Shown piece by piece: positions 1 to 8,423 of a stretch of DNA of 64,000 bases. The stretch's first letter is position 1, and each line of letters starts with the position of its first letter. This stretch comes from Chitinophaga jiangningensis (GTDB lineage: Bacteria; Bacteroidota; Bacteroidia; Chitinophagales; Chitinophagaceae). The translations under genes were made by a program, and so were the position numbers. Below the pieces are notes generated by a model. The model saw only the letters and a list, made by a program, of their open reading frames with translations, did not search any database and was not told the DNA's origin. The DNA lies in the NCBI RefSeq assembly GCF_900142605.1, contig NZ_FRBL01000005.1, positions 248,001 through 312,000 on the forward strand. The letters are read 5' to 3'.

Positions 1-138
1 AGTGTTAGGCGAAATTTGAGCACAAAGCTGGCTAAGCGTTGCCACATGTGGATTTTTCAATTTAGTAAGGGCGTAAAGGTAATTAAAATTGCTATTGGCT
101 GTTAACCGCCGCTTTTAGCTAAATTGCAGGCTGATTAT
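1..138. other. left edge, non-coding upstream of recO
   Basis: No open reading frame with recognisable content reaches in from the left edge. The segment is AT-rich, and TAAATTGC just before recO only partly resembles a TAnnTTTG box. No hairpin or RNA gene was seen. Confidence 0.4.
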
Positions 139-876
139 ATGTTACACAAGACAAGAGGGATAGTACTAAGAACCGTCAAATACGGCGACACGAGCATGAT
201 TGTAAGCATTTTTACAGAACTGTTCGGTATGCAGTCCTATATTGTCAACGGGGTACGCTCCAGCAAGCCCAAAGCTGCCCGTGGCAATCTGTTTCAGCCA
301 GGTAATATCCTCGATCTGGTAGTTTATCATCAGGAGATAAAAAACCTGCAAAGGATAGCCGAATTTAAGCTGGCATATATCTTCAACTCGCTGCACTTCA
401 ACATCGTCAAGAACACCGTAGCGTTGTATATGATCGAGCTGTTGCAGAAAACACTGAAACAGCCGGAGCAGCACCTGGAATTGTATTATTTCGTGGAAAA
501 TGCCTTCCAGGTACTGGACCAGTCCGATTTGCCCGTGGTGGCCAACCTGCCGCTGTTTTTCACTTTAAAAGTAGGGGAGTACCTGGGTTTCCGCATTAAC
601 GGCCGCTTTTCAGAATACACGCCATACCTGGACCTCCAGGAGGGCCATTATACGGATCTTCCGCCGCACCACATTCACCACCTGGACCCGGACGCCAGTC
701 AGTTTACGGACGCACTTTACCAGTGCACAGCTACGGAAGAACTGGCAGGTATTGTGATGAACAAAGAAAGAAGAAGGAAACTATTGTATGCCTACCTGGA
801 GTTTTTCAGGTTACACTTACCGGATTTTGTGGAGATGCAGTCGCCTCCTATACTACACGATATCCTTGACGCCTGA
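139..876 (+). CDS. recO: DNA repair protein RecO
   Basis: RecO works in the RecFOR pathway: it binds single-stranded DNA and SSB, loads RecA at gaps and anneals complementary strands. The 245-residue protein starts MLHKTRGIVLRTVKYGDTSM, the usual N-terminal OB-fold beginning of Bacteroidota RecO, followed by the helical domain. A TTG at 124 would add five residues (MQADY), but the ATG at 139 fits the family start better and was chosen. No zinc-finger cysteines are visible, as is common in this phylum. The 3' end overlaps the convergent lpxH gene by 24 bp. Length and sequence look intact. Confidence 0.93.
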   Translation: MLHKTRGIVLRTVKYGDTSMIVSIFTELFGMQSYIVNGVRSSKPKAARGNLFQPGNILDLVVYHQEIKNLQRIAEFKLAYIFNSLHFNIVKNTVALYMIELLQKTLKQPEQHLELYYFVENAFQVLDQSDLPVVANLPLFFTLKVGEYLGFRINGRFSEYTPYLDLQEGHYTDLPPHHIHHLDPDASQFTDALYQCTATEELAGIVMNKERRRKLLYAYLEFFRLHLPDFVEMQSPPILHDILDA

Positions 877-1659
877 TTTTGCAGCTTTTTCACCGGCGGC
901 GGTATAGTACTGCAGCGTAGTTTGCTGTCCGTCGAAAACGGCAAACGAAGTATAGTTCAGCCAGTCGCCCAGGTTAATATAGCGGCTGTTTTCACCCACT
1001 TTGATATCCAGCGGCAGGTGCCGGTGTCCGAAGATGAAATAATCGAAATGTTCCTTTTGCAGTATTTCTTTACTGTAGATCGCCAGCCACTCATTTTCTT
1101 CGCCCAGGAATTTCTCTAAATCCTGACCTACAGCGGCTCTGCTCTTACGACTGAAGTAATTGGCCATCCCTATCCCAATGGCGGGATGTAAAGCCGAAAA
1201 CAGCCATCTGCACACGGGGTTACGGAAAACTTTCTTGAGGAATTTATACCCGTGATCACCCGGCCCGAGACCGTCGCCATGGCCGATATAAAAGCGTTTT
1301 CCAGCGATGGTATAGGTTTGGGGTTCATAGTACACGGGAATGTCCAACTCTTCTTCAAAATAGCCATTCATCCACATGTCGTGGTTACCGATAAAAACGG
1401 AGATACCGATACCCTTATCGCGAAGAGCAGCGAGTTTACCAAGAATACGGATATATCCTTTAGGAATTACGTGTTTGTATTCAAACCAGAAATCGAAGAT
1501 ATCGCCGACGAGGAAGATGTGTTCGGCGTCTTTTTCAGCTTCTTCCAGCCATTTGATGATGAGCTTTTCACGCTCTCTGCTGGTGTTGGCATCAGGCACT
1601 CCCAGGTGAAAATCTGAGGCGAAATATATTTTTCTGCCTGCGGGCAAATTGATCTCCAT
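853..1659 (-). CDS. lpxH: UDP-2,3-diacylglucosamine diphosphatase (LpxH-like)
   Basis: Calcineurin-like metallophosphoesterase of 268 residues that probably cleaves UDP-2,3-diacylglucosamine to lipid X in lipid A synthesis at the inner face of the membrane. All metal-binding blocks are present in order: DFHLG (D16, H18), GDIFDFW (D53), GNHD (N92, H93), GHGD and a C-terminal GHRH. It is slightly longer than the proteobacterial enzyme (about 240 residues), which is normal for Bacteroidota. It is the last gene of the minus-strand run rsfS-ftsH-LUD-lpxH, one base after the LUD gene, so co-transcription is likely. A paralogous phosphoesterase role cannot be excluded without assay. Confidence 0.88.
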   Translation of the reverse strand: MEINLPAGRKIYFASDFHLGVPDANTSREREKLIIKWLEEAEKDAEHIFLVGDIFDFWFEYKHVIPKGYIRILGKLAALRDKGIGISVFIGNHDMWMNGYFEEELDIPVYYEPQTYTIAGKRFYIGHGDGLGPGDHGYKFLKKVFRNPVCRWLFSALHPAIGIGMANYFSRKSRAAVGQDLEKFLGEENEWLAIYSKEILQKEHFDYFIFGHRHLPLDIKVGENSRYINLGDWLNYTSFAVFDGQQTTLQYYTAAGEKAAKSGVKDIV

Positions 1660-1660
1660 G

Positions 1661-2296
1661 CTATTCGTCTACTAAAAATACGTATACTTCTTTTGGTCCG
1701 TGAATACCTACTACCAGTGTTTTCTCGATATCTGCTGTTCTGCTGGGCCCTGTTGCAAAGGAAATGGCAGAAGGCAGGTCGTTACCGTATTTATCCTTGA
1801 GTTTATGCAGGGCATCTTTCAGGTCAAATACCAGCTGGTGTGTGTAGGCAATCATGATATGCACGGGCGCGTATACAGGCAGGGCTCTGCCACTTGGCTG
1901 CGCTGCGCTGAGCACTACGGTTCCGGTGCGTGCTACCAGGTACTCTACGTCAGTAATAGCAGCATCTGCATCGTGCATGTTACCCTGGTTGAGGCAGGGC
2001 AGTTCGTCGGTATGCAGGTGCTTAAGCAGGGAAGGGGTCTGGCAATGTACATTATGCCATTCCTTGTTGTCGCAGAGTGCGCGTAAATTTTCGATCAGCT
2101 CAGTTTTACCTGCGCAAAAAACAAATTTACCCTGCAGGCGGGTAAACTCTTCAGCGAATCTGATCTCCATTCCTTCGCTCTCGGTCTTAAAGACAGCAGT
2201 GTTGCCCTCCGAGTTAGGGAAGGGCAACTGTACTGACTGACTTAAAGCATTTCGTACTCGCTTCAGAATATTTTCCTTGGCAGGAGAAACCTTCAT
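1661..2296 (-). CDS. LUD domain protein (LutC/YkgG family)
   Basis: A 211-residue protein of the LUD fold, the family of LutC, a subunit of the lactate-oxidising LutABC complex. The family signature is visible mid-protein: DAAITDVEYLVARTGTVVL followed by SGRALPVYAPVHI, then a C-terminal SFATGPSRTADIEKTLVVGIHGP block. No LutA or LutB partner gene lies nearby. It sits between ftsH (8 bp gap) and lpxH (1 bp gap) in one apparent operon. The family is recognised with good confidence; its substrate here is not known, and lactate use should not be assumed. Confidence 0.85.
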   Translation of the reverse strand: MKVSPAKENILKRVRNALSQSVQLPFPNSEGNTAVFKTESEGMEIRFAEEFTRLQGKFVFCAGKTELIENLRALCDNKEWHNVHCQTPSLLKHLHTDELPCLNQGNMHDADAAITDVEYLVARTGTVVLSAAQPSGRALPVYAPVHIMIAYTHQLVFDLKDALHKLKDKYGNDLPSAISFATGPSRTADIEKTLVVGIHGPKEVYVFLVDE

Positions 2297-2304
2297 ATGA
2301 CTAA

Positions 2305-4335
2305 TTACGCATTTGCAGGTGATGGTGATGGATTGATGATATCAGATGGATGTACTCCGTCTGTAGTTAATCCTTCTTTACTGGCAAGATGTTCTCTGTT
2401 TATATCGAACGGACGTTTACCGATCAGTCTTTCCAGGTCGGCCTGGTAAAGCACTTCGCTTTTCAGCAGTTCGGTAGCGAGGATTTTCACCTGTTCCAGT
2501 CTTTCTGTAAGCAGGTTTTTAGTTCTGATATAAGCGCTGTCGATGAGTTTTCTTACTTCTTCATCGATGAGTTTAGCAGTTTCTTCGGAGTAAGGTTTCG
2601 TAAATGCCTGATCGTTGTTTGGATCATAGAAGGATACGTTACCTACTTTATCGTTCATACCGTAAACGGTCACCATGGCGTAGGCCATGCGGGTGATTAC
2701 TTGCAGGTCGTTTTGTGCGCCGGTGGAGATTTTACCGAATACGATTTCTTCTACTGCGCGGCCGCCGAGGGTCATGCAGATATCATCCATCAGTTGTTCG
2801 GTGTTATACAGGTATTGTTCTTTAGGGAGATATTGTGCATATCCGAGAGCGGCTACGCCTCGTGGCACAATGGTTACTTTTACCAGCGGGTTGGCATGTT
2901 CAAGGTACCATCCACAGATGGCGTGACCAGCTTCGTGGTAGGCAATCACCTCTTTTTCTTCCGGAGAGATGATTTTGTTTTTCTTCTCCAGCCCACCGAT
3001 TACACGGTCAACCGCATCGTTGAAGTCGTCCATTTCCACTTCTGTTTTCCCTTTACGGGCAGCGATGAGGGCGGCTTCGTTACATACGTTGGCGATATCG
3101 GCACCGGCGAAACCAGGCGTCATGGAAGCCAGTTTTTTGATGTCCAGGTTTGGAGATGTTTTGATTGGCTTCAGGTGTACCTGGAAGATTTGTTCTCTTC
3201 CGGCCAGGTCAGGCTTATCGATGGAGATCTGGCGGTCGAAACGGCCTGGGCGCAGCAGGGCGCTGTCCAGTACATCCGGGCGGTTGGTAGCCGCCAGGAT
3301 GATAATGCCGCTGTCGGTTCCGAAACCATCCATTTCTACGAGCAGCTGGTTGAGGGTGTTTTCACGCTCATCATTGCTCATCATTACGTTTTTACCTCTG
3401 GCACGACCGATCGCATCAATTTCATCGATAAAGATGATACATGGTGCTTTTTCACGGGCCTGTTTAAACAGGTCACGCACACGGCTGGCACCTACCCCTA
3501 CGAACAGTTCTACGAAGTCGGAACCGGACATAGAGAAGAAAGGCACCTGTGCTTCACCGGCCATTGCTTTAGCGAGGAGGGTTTTACCCGTACCCGGAGG
3601 GCCTACCAGCAATGCACCTTTAGGGATCTTACCACCCAGTGAAGTATATTTTTTAGGATTCTTAAGGAAATCCACGATTTCCATTACTTCTACTTTGGCT
3701 TCATCGAGGCCGGCCACATCGTTGAAGGTGATGTTTACGCGGGTGCCTTTGTCGAACAGGGTAGCCTTAGATTTACCGATGTTGAAGATACCACCCGGGC
3801 CGCCACTGCCGCCGCCGCCTGGGCCGCCAACTTTGCGCATCAGCAGTACCCACAAACCGATGATCAACAGAATAGGCAACAGGAGCTGGAATACAGGCTC
3901 GAACCAGCTGGTTCGTTCGTCGTATTTGATTTTGACCTGATTTTCAGGTGCAACGCCCTCCTGGGCTTTATCCATATCTTTTTTGAAGCTCTCTTCGCTA
4001 CCAATGGTAAAACGGTAGTGAGGGCCAGGGTTATCACCACCCAAACGGCTCTTATTAACGTCTTTGAATTGAGGATCTTTCAGTTTGTCTTTCTTTATGT
4101 AGACTTCTACATACTTCTTGTTTACTACAACCAGCTGTTCTACGTCACCAGGTTTCAGGTAGTTAACCTGGAATTCCTGGAAGCTGATTTCTTTAGGATG
4201 AGAGCCGAAATCGAGTAAGTTCATGGCAAGCAGGGCTATACCAATAAAGGCATACACCCAGTATATCGTAAACTTAGGTCCTTTCTTAGGCGATTTGTCT
4301 GACCCTCTGTTGAAGTTATTGCCTCCTTTTTCCAT
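2305..4335 (-). CDS. ftsH: ATP-dependent zinc metalloprotease FtsH
   Basis: Membrane-anchored AAA+ protease of 676 residues that degrades misfolded membrane proteins and some regulators. Order seen: first membrane segment at about residues 23-41, periplasmic segment, second membrane segment at about 150-165, a glycine-rich linker (GGPGGGGSGG), AAA domain with Walker A GPPGTGKT at 245-252 and Walker B FIDEIDAIG, the SRH region ending RPGRFDRQI, then the zinc motif HEAGH at 467-471. The C-terminal tail is Pro/Ser rich. It lies 75 bp downstream of rsfS and 8 bp upstream of the LUD gene. Full length, no missing catalytic residue. Confidence 0.97.
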   Translation of the reverse strand: MEKGGNNFNRGSDKSPKKGPKFTIYWVYAFIGIALLAMNLLDFGSHPKEISFQEFQVNYLKPGDVEQLVVVNKKYVEVYIKKDKLKDPQFKDVNKSRLGGDNPGPHYRFTIGSEESFKKDMDKAQEGVAPENQVKIKYDERTSWFEPVFQLLLPILLIIGLWVLLMRKVGGPGGGGSGGPGGIFNIGKSKATLFDKGTRVNITFNDVAGLDEAKVEVMEIVDFLKNPKKYTSLGGKIPKGALLVGPPGTGKTLLAKAMAGEAQVPFFSMSGSDFVELFVGVGASRVRDLFKQAREKAPCIIFIDEIDAIGRARGKNVMMSNDERENTLNQLLVEMDGFGTDSGIIILAATNRPDVLDSALLRPGRFDRQISIDKPDLAGREQIFQVHLKPIKTSPNLDIKKLASMTPGFAGADIANVCNEAALIAARKGKTEVEMDDFNDAVDRVIGGLEKKNKIISPEEKEVIAYHEAGHAICGWYLEHANPLVKVTIVPRGVAALGYAQYLPKEQYLYNTEQLMDDICMTLGGRAVEEIVFGKISTGAQNDLQVITRMAYAMVTVYGMNDKVGNVSFYDPNNDQAFTKPYSEETAKLIDEEVRKLIDSAYIRTKNLLTERLEQVKILATELLKSEVLYQADLERLIGKRPFDINREHLASKEGLTTDGVHPSDIINPSPSPANA

Positions 4336-4410
4336 AATCTTTCGCTCCTTAACGGATGTTTATTGCTATCAGAATTATAATTATATTAATACGAAATCGA
4401 CTGATTTTGT

Positions 4411-4812
4411 TTAGTCATTGTGCTCCATCCTCTCGGCGTCGCTCCACATTTCTTCCAGATTATAGAAAGCTCTTGTTTCAGGCTGAAAAACATGCACCAC
4501 CACATTCACATAGTCAACCAATATCCATTGCTGGGCGGTAAAGCCTTCATGCTTGTAAGGCGCTTCCCCCAGCTTCTTTTCTACTTCGTCAGCCACGAAG
4601 TCGGCGATTGCCCGAACCTGTGTATTGGAGTTTCCTTCACATATGATAAAGAAATCGGCCACTGCTTCAGGAATCTGGCGCAGATCCAGGGAAACGATAT
4701 TTTCCCCCTTCTTCTCCTGTATGGCCTTTATGATGGTGGTAAAAATTTCACTTTCTCTGGTTAAGCGCGTCTGCGCTTTTTTCCTCGTGCTCAGAACGGT
4801 TAAGGGTGCCAA
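4411..4812 (-). CDS. rsfS: ribosomal silencing factor RsfS
   Basis: RsfS (Iojap family) binds ribosomal protein L14 and blocks subunit joining in poor nutrient conditions. The 133-residue protein shows the family core: SLDLRQIPEAVADFFIICEG, then NTQVRAIADFV, then the HEGFTAQQWILVDYVNVVVHVF block. The only in-frame start is TTG at 4812; no ATG lies upstream before a stop, and the basic N-terminal stretch LSTRKKAQTRL is typical of relatives. It heads the minus-strand run with ftsH and is divergent from birA. A promoter box lies 37-44 bp upstream of the start. Confidence 0.92.
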   Translation of the reverse strand: MAPLTVLSTRKKAQTRLTRESEIFTTIIKAIQEKKGENIVSLDLRQIPEAVADFFIICEGNSNTQVRAIADFVADEVEKKLGEAPYKHEGFTAQQWILVDYVNVVVHVFQPETRAFYNLEEMWSDAERMEHND

Positions 4813-4848
4813 TAAATCACGTTTTTGTTAAAAATAATCTTTAATTGT

Positions 4849-4856
4849 CAAAGTTA
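4849..4856 (-). promoter_or_regulatory. promoter -7 box for rsfS-ftsH-LUD-lpxH
   Basis: TAACTTTG on the minus strand is an exact match to TAnnTTTG, the -7 element used by the Bacteroidota primary sigma factor. It would place the transcript start about 30 nt before the rsfS start codon. No TTG at the expected -33 spacing was found. Confidence 0.6.
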
Positions 4857-4927
4857 CTAAACAAGCCTTAATATCAGCCTGATAAAAATACGTTCAGGGC
4901 CTCCTATTATGTTAAGAAAACAATAAA

Positions 4928-5713
4928 ATGAACTACTTTGCCGGCCTTTGTACAGACTTAAAAAGGATTCAAGTGATAGGACACCCGTTTTATATCCTGG
5001 AAAAAACAGACAGCACCAATAACTATGCCATGGCACAGGTCAATTCCGGGGAGGTGACATCCGGATCAGCCTGGTTTACAGGGTACCAGACTGCGGGCAA
5101 AGGAACCAGAGGTAAAAAATGGCTGGCAGAACCCGGAGATGTGAGTGCTTTATCCGTTGCCCTGCAACCTGCTGCCTTGCCCCTTTCCCGGCAGTTTTTA
5201 CTCAGTGCCGTAGCGGCCCTGGCAACCTATGACCTCTTCAGCACATACGCCGGCGACGAAACTACTATTAAATGGCCCAATGATATTTACTGGCGTGACA
5301 GAAAGGCAGTCGGCATTCTCATCGAAAACGTCATTCGGGGTACTATCTGGCAATATGCCATCATAGGCATCGGTGTAAACCTCAACCAGGCTAAATTCCC
5401 GGAGGAACTCAAACACGCCGTGTCCCTTCGCCAGATCACCGGCAAAACCTGGGAAGGCCCCGCTTTTGCAAAGGAACTATGCGCCTGCCTGGATAAAAGG
5501 ATTAAACAGCTGGAAGCAGGCAACTACGCCGCTATTATGGAGGAATATAAAAGCCGGCTTTTCCGCATCAACATCCCTGCCAGCTACCGTAAGGATGGTG
5601 TGGCATTTACAGGCACCATAACCGATATACTTGAAACCGGTGTACTGGTGATGGAGATAGATAACGTTCGTCACGAATTTTCTTTCGGTGAGATAGAATT
5701 TATTCTCTCCTGA
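4928..5713 (+). CDS. birA: biotin--[acetyl-CoA-carboxylase] ligase
   Basis: Biotin protein ligase, 261 residues. It makes biotinyl-AMP and transfers biotin to the lysine of acetyl-CoA carboxylase and similar carboxylases. Visible blocks are STNNYAMAQ, the biotin/ATP loop AGKGTRGKKWLAEPGD near residues 55-70, then KWPNDIYWRDRKAVGILIEN with the conserved lysine, and IGIGVNLNQ. There is no N-terminal winged helix, so it is a group I ligase with no repressor role. It is divergent from rsfS and followed by a strong terminator. Intact. Confidence 0.94.
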   Translation: MNYFAGLCTDLKRIQVIGHPFYILEKTDSTNNYAMAQVNSGEVTSGSAWFTGYQTAGKGTRGKKWLAEPGDVSALSVALQPAALPLSRQFLLSAVAALATYDLFSTYAGDETTIKWPNDIYWRDRKAVGILIENVIRGTIWQYAIIGIGVNLNQAKFPEELKHAVSLRQITGKTWEGPAFAKELCACLDKRIKQLEAGNYAAIMEEYKSRLFRINIPASYRKDGVAFTGTITDILETGVLVMEIDNVRHEFSFGEIEFILS

Positions 5714-5732
5714 ATAACAAAAAATATAAATG

Positions 5733-5760
5733 AAAAAGGACGCTGAACAGCGTCCTTTTT
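5733..5760 (+). terminator. rho-independent terminator after birA
   Basis: Two 13-base arms, AAAAAGGACGCTG and CAGCGTCCTTTTT, flank two bases and run into a T-tract. It begins 19 bp after the birA stop codon. Confidence 0.9.
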
Positions 5761-5867
5761 TGTATTTGGTTGAATGAGTTATCTTGTTCTATCAATAACA
5801 AGATTTTGGTTGATAAAGGCGTTAACAAATTGTGAATTCTTTTGAATATTATCAAAAATAAAAATGC

Positions 5868-5896
5868 AATGAAGTTGCATTTTTATGAAAACACCA
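5868..5896. other. second terminator-like hairpin in the birA-araC gap
   Basis: Arms ATAAAAATGCAA and TTGCATTTTTAT (12 bp) enclose a 5-nt loop. It lies about 110 bp past the birA terminator with no gene between. The rest of the 5761-6033 gap is AT-rich, with a small CTTGTT/AACAAG inverted repeat and the promoter listed next. It could end an unseen small transcript or be a leftover bidirectional terminator. Confidence 0.4.
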
Positions 5897-5948
5897 GTAA
5901 AATCAGGCGTTCCCGCCAATCTTAATTTTTCACCCGCATTCTCCCTGA

Positions 5949-5981
5949 TTGTTTTTTTAACAAGAAGTTAGCGTAAATTTG
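5949..5981 (+). promoter_or_regulatory. promoter for the AraC regulator gene
   Basis: TTG at 5949-5951 and TAAATTTG at 5974-5981, spaced 22 nt, match both halves of the Bacteroidota promoter. The box ends 4 nt before an upstream ATG at 5986, so transcription would begin at about that ATG; this argues for the ATG at 6034 as the true start. Confidence 0.65.
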
Positions 5982-6033
5982 AAGTATGTCATCAAAAAGA
6001 ATAACCCGCTCCAATGAAATCCGGACATTAAAA

Positions 6034-6924
6034 ATGACCGATATACAGGACAACCTCTCCCTTTATCAGCACTTCGACGTACAACCCAAAGTACCTGTTA
6101 ACGGTACCTTTGCAGCGTATTCCCGACAGGAGCATCCGGTAAAGGAAGAGATAGGAGCATCGCGGCGTGACTACTACAAGATATCACTGGTTACCGCGGG
6201 TGAAGGCATCTTCACTATGGACGGTGTGCGCCATGAAGTGAAAGGACCTACCATCATTTTCATTAACCCGCATACCGTTAAAACCTGGACTGCTACTACG
6301 AAAGAACAGGATGGCTACTATTGTTTATTTACGGAAGAACTGTTTTACAAACAACCACAGGAACTATTAACGTATCCATTACTCCAGGCCGGCAGCCAGT
6401 CAATTTACCCAATAACTAATGAACAGGCGGGCTACCTGAGCTCCATCTTCCGTCAACTCGCAAGAGAGTTTCAGGAAAATGCAGCTTTTAAACAGGAAGC
6501 CATTCTGATCTACATAAAATTACTTTTACTGGAAGGCAGAAGAATTGCGATGGAAACAGCGGCACCGGAACGTGCGCAAACCGCCGCCCAGCAACTGGCC
6601 TACCGGTTTACGGACAAACTGGAAAAACAGTTTCCAATTGAGCATCCCACCCAGCAGATCGGTATTAAAACCGCCAAAGAATTTGCTGCGGCATTAAATA
6701 CACATCCCAACCACCTGAACGCCTGCGTAAAAACAGCTACCGGCCGCACGATCAGCGAACATATCCGTCAGCGCATCCTGCTGGAAGCAAAGCTGCTCCT
6801 GATGCATAGCGACTGGCAAATCGCTGAAATAGCCTGGTGCCTTGGCTTTGAAGATCCCGGCAACTTCACCCACTTCTTCAGAAATCATAGCCAGCAATCC
6901 CCCCAGGCATTTCGCCAGCACTAA
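6034..6924 (+). CDS. AraC family transcriptional regulator
   Basis: Transcription factor of 296 residues: an N-terminal cupin-like sensing half (YKISLVTAGEGIFTMDG and INPHTVKTW) and a C-terminal double helix-turn-helix (ALNTHPNHLNACVKTATGRT, then QIAEIAWCLGFEDPGNFTHF and a final QSPQAFRQH). The frame can be read from ATG at 5986, but the promoter box ends at 5981, so the ATG at 6034 (MTDIQDNLS, preceded by A-rich sequence) was chosen. It stands just upstream of an aldo-keto reductase gene in the same direction and may regulate it; that is inference from position. The effector is unknown. Confidence 0.88.
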   Translation: MTDIQDNLSLYQHFDVQPKVPVNGTFAAYSRQEHPVKEEIGASRRDYYKISLVTAGEGIFTMDGVRHEVKGPTIIFINPHTVKTWTATTKEQDGYYCLFTEELFYKQPQELLTYPLLQAGSQSIYPITNEQAGYLSSIFRQLAREFQENAAFKQEAILIYIKLLLLEGRRIAMETAAPERAQTAAQQLAYRFTDKLEKQFPIEHPTQQIGIKTAKEFAAALNTHPNHLNACVKTATGRTISEHIRQRILLEAKLLLMHSDWQIAEIAWCLGFEDPGNFTHFFRNHSQQSPQAFRQH

Positions 6925-6983
6925 CCTTTGAAATTCACAATTTTTACTTTGAAGGCTACAATCCATATCTCTGTACCTGCAAC

Positions 6984-6991
6984 TAAATTTG
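6984..6991 (+). promoter_or_regulatory. promoter -7 box for the aldo-keto reductase gene
   Basis: TAAATTTG, an exact -7 match, 21 bp before the ATG at 7013. No convincing -33 element is present, which would fit activation by the upstream AraC regulator. Confidence 0.55.
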
Positions 6992-7012
6992 CATTCATAA
7001 AACCTCAAGATT

Positions 7013-8011
7013 ATGCAGTACAGAAAATTAGGAAAAACAGAAGCCTCCGTATCGGCTATCGGACTGGGTTGCATGGGAATGTCATTTGCTTACGGCAATC
7101 CACAGGACATTGCCGACAATGAACAGGAATCACTGGCTACACTGGAACTCGCACTGGAATTAGGTGTTAACTTCCTCGACACCGCCGACATGTACGGCCA
7201 GGGCGCCAACGAAATATTACTTTCAAAAATCCTCGCCTCTAAAAGAGATAAAGTATTTCTTGCTACAAAATTTGGTTTCCGTTTTAAAGAGGATAATTCC
7301 TATTACTTCGACGGATCCCCTAAATACGTGAAACAAGCCTGTGAAGCCAGTTTGAAGAGACTGGGCACAGATGTGATCGACTTATATTATGCACACCGCA
7401 TCGATGATCAGGTACCGGTGGAAGACATGGTGGGCGCCATGGCGGAACTGGTAAAAGAAGGAAAAGTACGCTACCTCGGACTTTCAGAAGCGAGTGCCGC
7501 TTCTGTCCGCAAGGCTTATGCTGTACACCCAATTGCGGCGCTGCAAACTGAATATTCTCTCTTCACCAGAGATGTGGAAGGCGACATCCTGAACACCACC
7601 CGGGAACTGGGCGTTTCCCTGGTAGCATACAGTCCGCTCGGCCGCGGTATGAGTACGGGCACTCTTACCAGCGCGAGCCAACTGGATGCCAGCGATTTCA
7701 GAAGAATTCTGCCTCGCTTCCAGGATGGCAATTTCGAACAGAACCTGCAAACAGTAGAAGCGCTGGGCGCTTACGCAAAAAACAAAGGCATCACAACAGC
7801 ACAGCTCTCGCTGGCTTGGCTGCTGGCACAGGGTGATGATATCATCCCTATCCCAGGCACCAAACGCAGAAAGTATCTGCAAGAGAACGCTGCCGCTGCT
7901 GATGTGAAGTTAGATGCACAGGATCTGGCATCCATTGATGAAATCCTGAAAAACAACCAGGTAGCCGGCGACCGGTATTCGGAAGGCGGTATGAAACTGG
8001 CAAACAGATAA
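7013..8011 (+). CDS. aldo/keto reductase
   Basis: NAD(P)H-dependent oxidoreductase of 332 residues with the TIM-barrel aldo/keto reductase signature. The catalytic tetrad is complete: D56 and Y61 (DTADMYG), K86 (ATKFG) and H128 (YYAHRID). The C-terminal cofactor block IPIPGTKRRKYLQEN fits NADPH. It resembles the YajO/PdxI-like class AKR13. The substrate cannot be told from sequence. It follows an AraC regulator with 88 bp between and ends at a bidirectional terminator shared with the convergent SUI1 gene. Confidence 0.93.
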   Translation: MQYRKLGKTEASVSAIGLGCMGMSFAYGNPQDIADNEQESLATLELALELGVNFLDTADMYGQGANEILLSKILASKRDKVFLATKFGFRFKEDNSYYFDGSPKYVKQACEASLKRLGTDVIDLYYAHRIDDQVPVEDMVGAMAELVKEGKVRYLGLSEASAASVRKAYAVHPIAALQTEYSLFTRDVEGDILNTTRELGVSLVAYSPLGRGMSTGTLTSASQLDASDFRRILPRFQDGNFEQNLQTVEALGAYAKNKGITTAQLSLAWLLAQGDDIIPIPGTKRRKYLQENAAAADVKLDAQDLASIDEILKNNQVAGDRYSEGGMKLANR

Positions 8012-8038
8012 GGTTTAGTTAAAAAAGCAAATACGAAA

Positions 8039-8064
8039 AAGGGGCTGATGTTTATCAGCCCCTT
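8039..8064. terminator. bidirectional terminator between AKR and SUI1 genes
   Basis: AAGGGGCTGAT and ATCAGCCCCTT arms around a 4-nt GTTT loop, with A-rich sequence on the left and T-rich sequence on the right, so it can serve both convergent genes. Confidence 0.88.
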
Positions 8065-8068
8065 CTGT

Positions 8069-8404
8069 TTATTTAGTTTTTTTATAACCCCAGTCCTGCA
8101 ACCATTTCAGTACTTTTTCCCGGTAATCTCCCTGAATCAGGATGATCCCGTCTTTCACGCTGCCACCGGTACCGCATTTGGTTTTCAGCTCTTTTCCCAG
8201 TTTCTCCAGGTCTTCCTCTTTTCCTACAAATCCATCCACAATGGTTACCACTTTGCCTGCACGCTGTTTGGTATCGAGTTTAACTTTCAGCAGCTGATTG
8301 GCAGGGGCCAGGGTTTCCTGTTCTTCCTGCGGCTCAGGCTCCAGTGAGAAGTTAGGATCTGTTGAGTATACTATACCACTATTGTTTGCTTTCTTTTTAG
8401 ACAT
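8069..8404 (-). CDS. SUI1/eIF1-like translation initiation factor (YciH family)
   Basis: A 111-residue protein whose C-terminal two thirds is the SUI1 domain: VKLDTKQRAGKVVTIVDGF, then LGKELKTKCGTGGSVKDG, then GDYREKVLKWLQDWGY. Bacterial relatives such as YciH bind the 30S subunit and affect initiation fidelity without being essential. The N-terminal 40 residues are acidic and probably disordered. It is the last gene of a minus-strand run after the lipid kinase (19 bp gap). Confidence 0.9.
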   Translation of the reverse strand: MSKKKANNSGIVYSTDPNFSLEPEPQEEQETLAPANQLLKVKLDTKQRAGKVVTIVDGFVGKEEDLEKLGKELKTKCGTGGSVKDGIILIQGDYREKVLKWLQDWGYKKTK

Positions 8405-8423
8405 CTTCCCAACAATTTAAAAG

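Noticed and set aside
1661..2296. Lactate utilisation operon lutABC
   Set aside because: Only the LUD protein is present; LutA and LutB are absent from the window.
2389..3642. 417-residue open frame antisense to ftsH
   Set aside because: It is a shadow of ftsH on the other strand; no start context, no domain, and composition mirrors the real gene.
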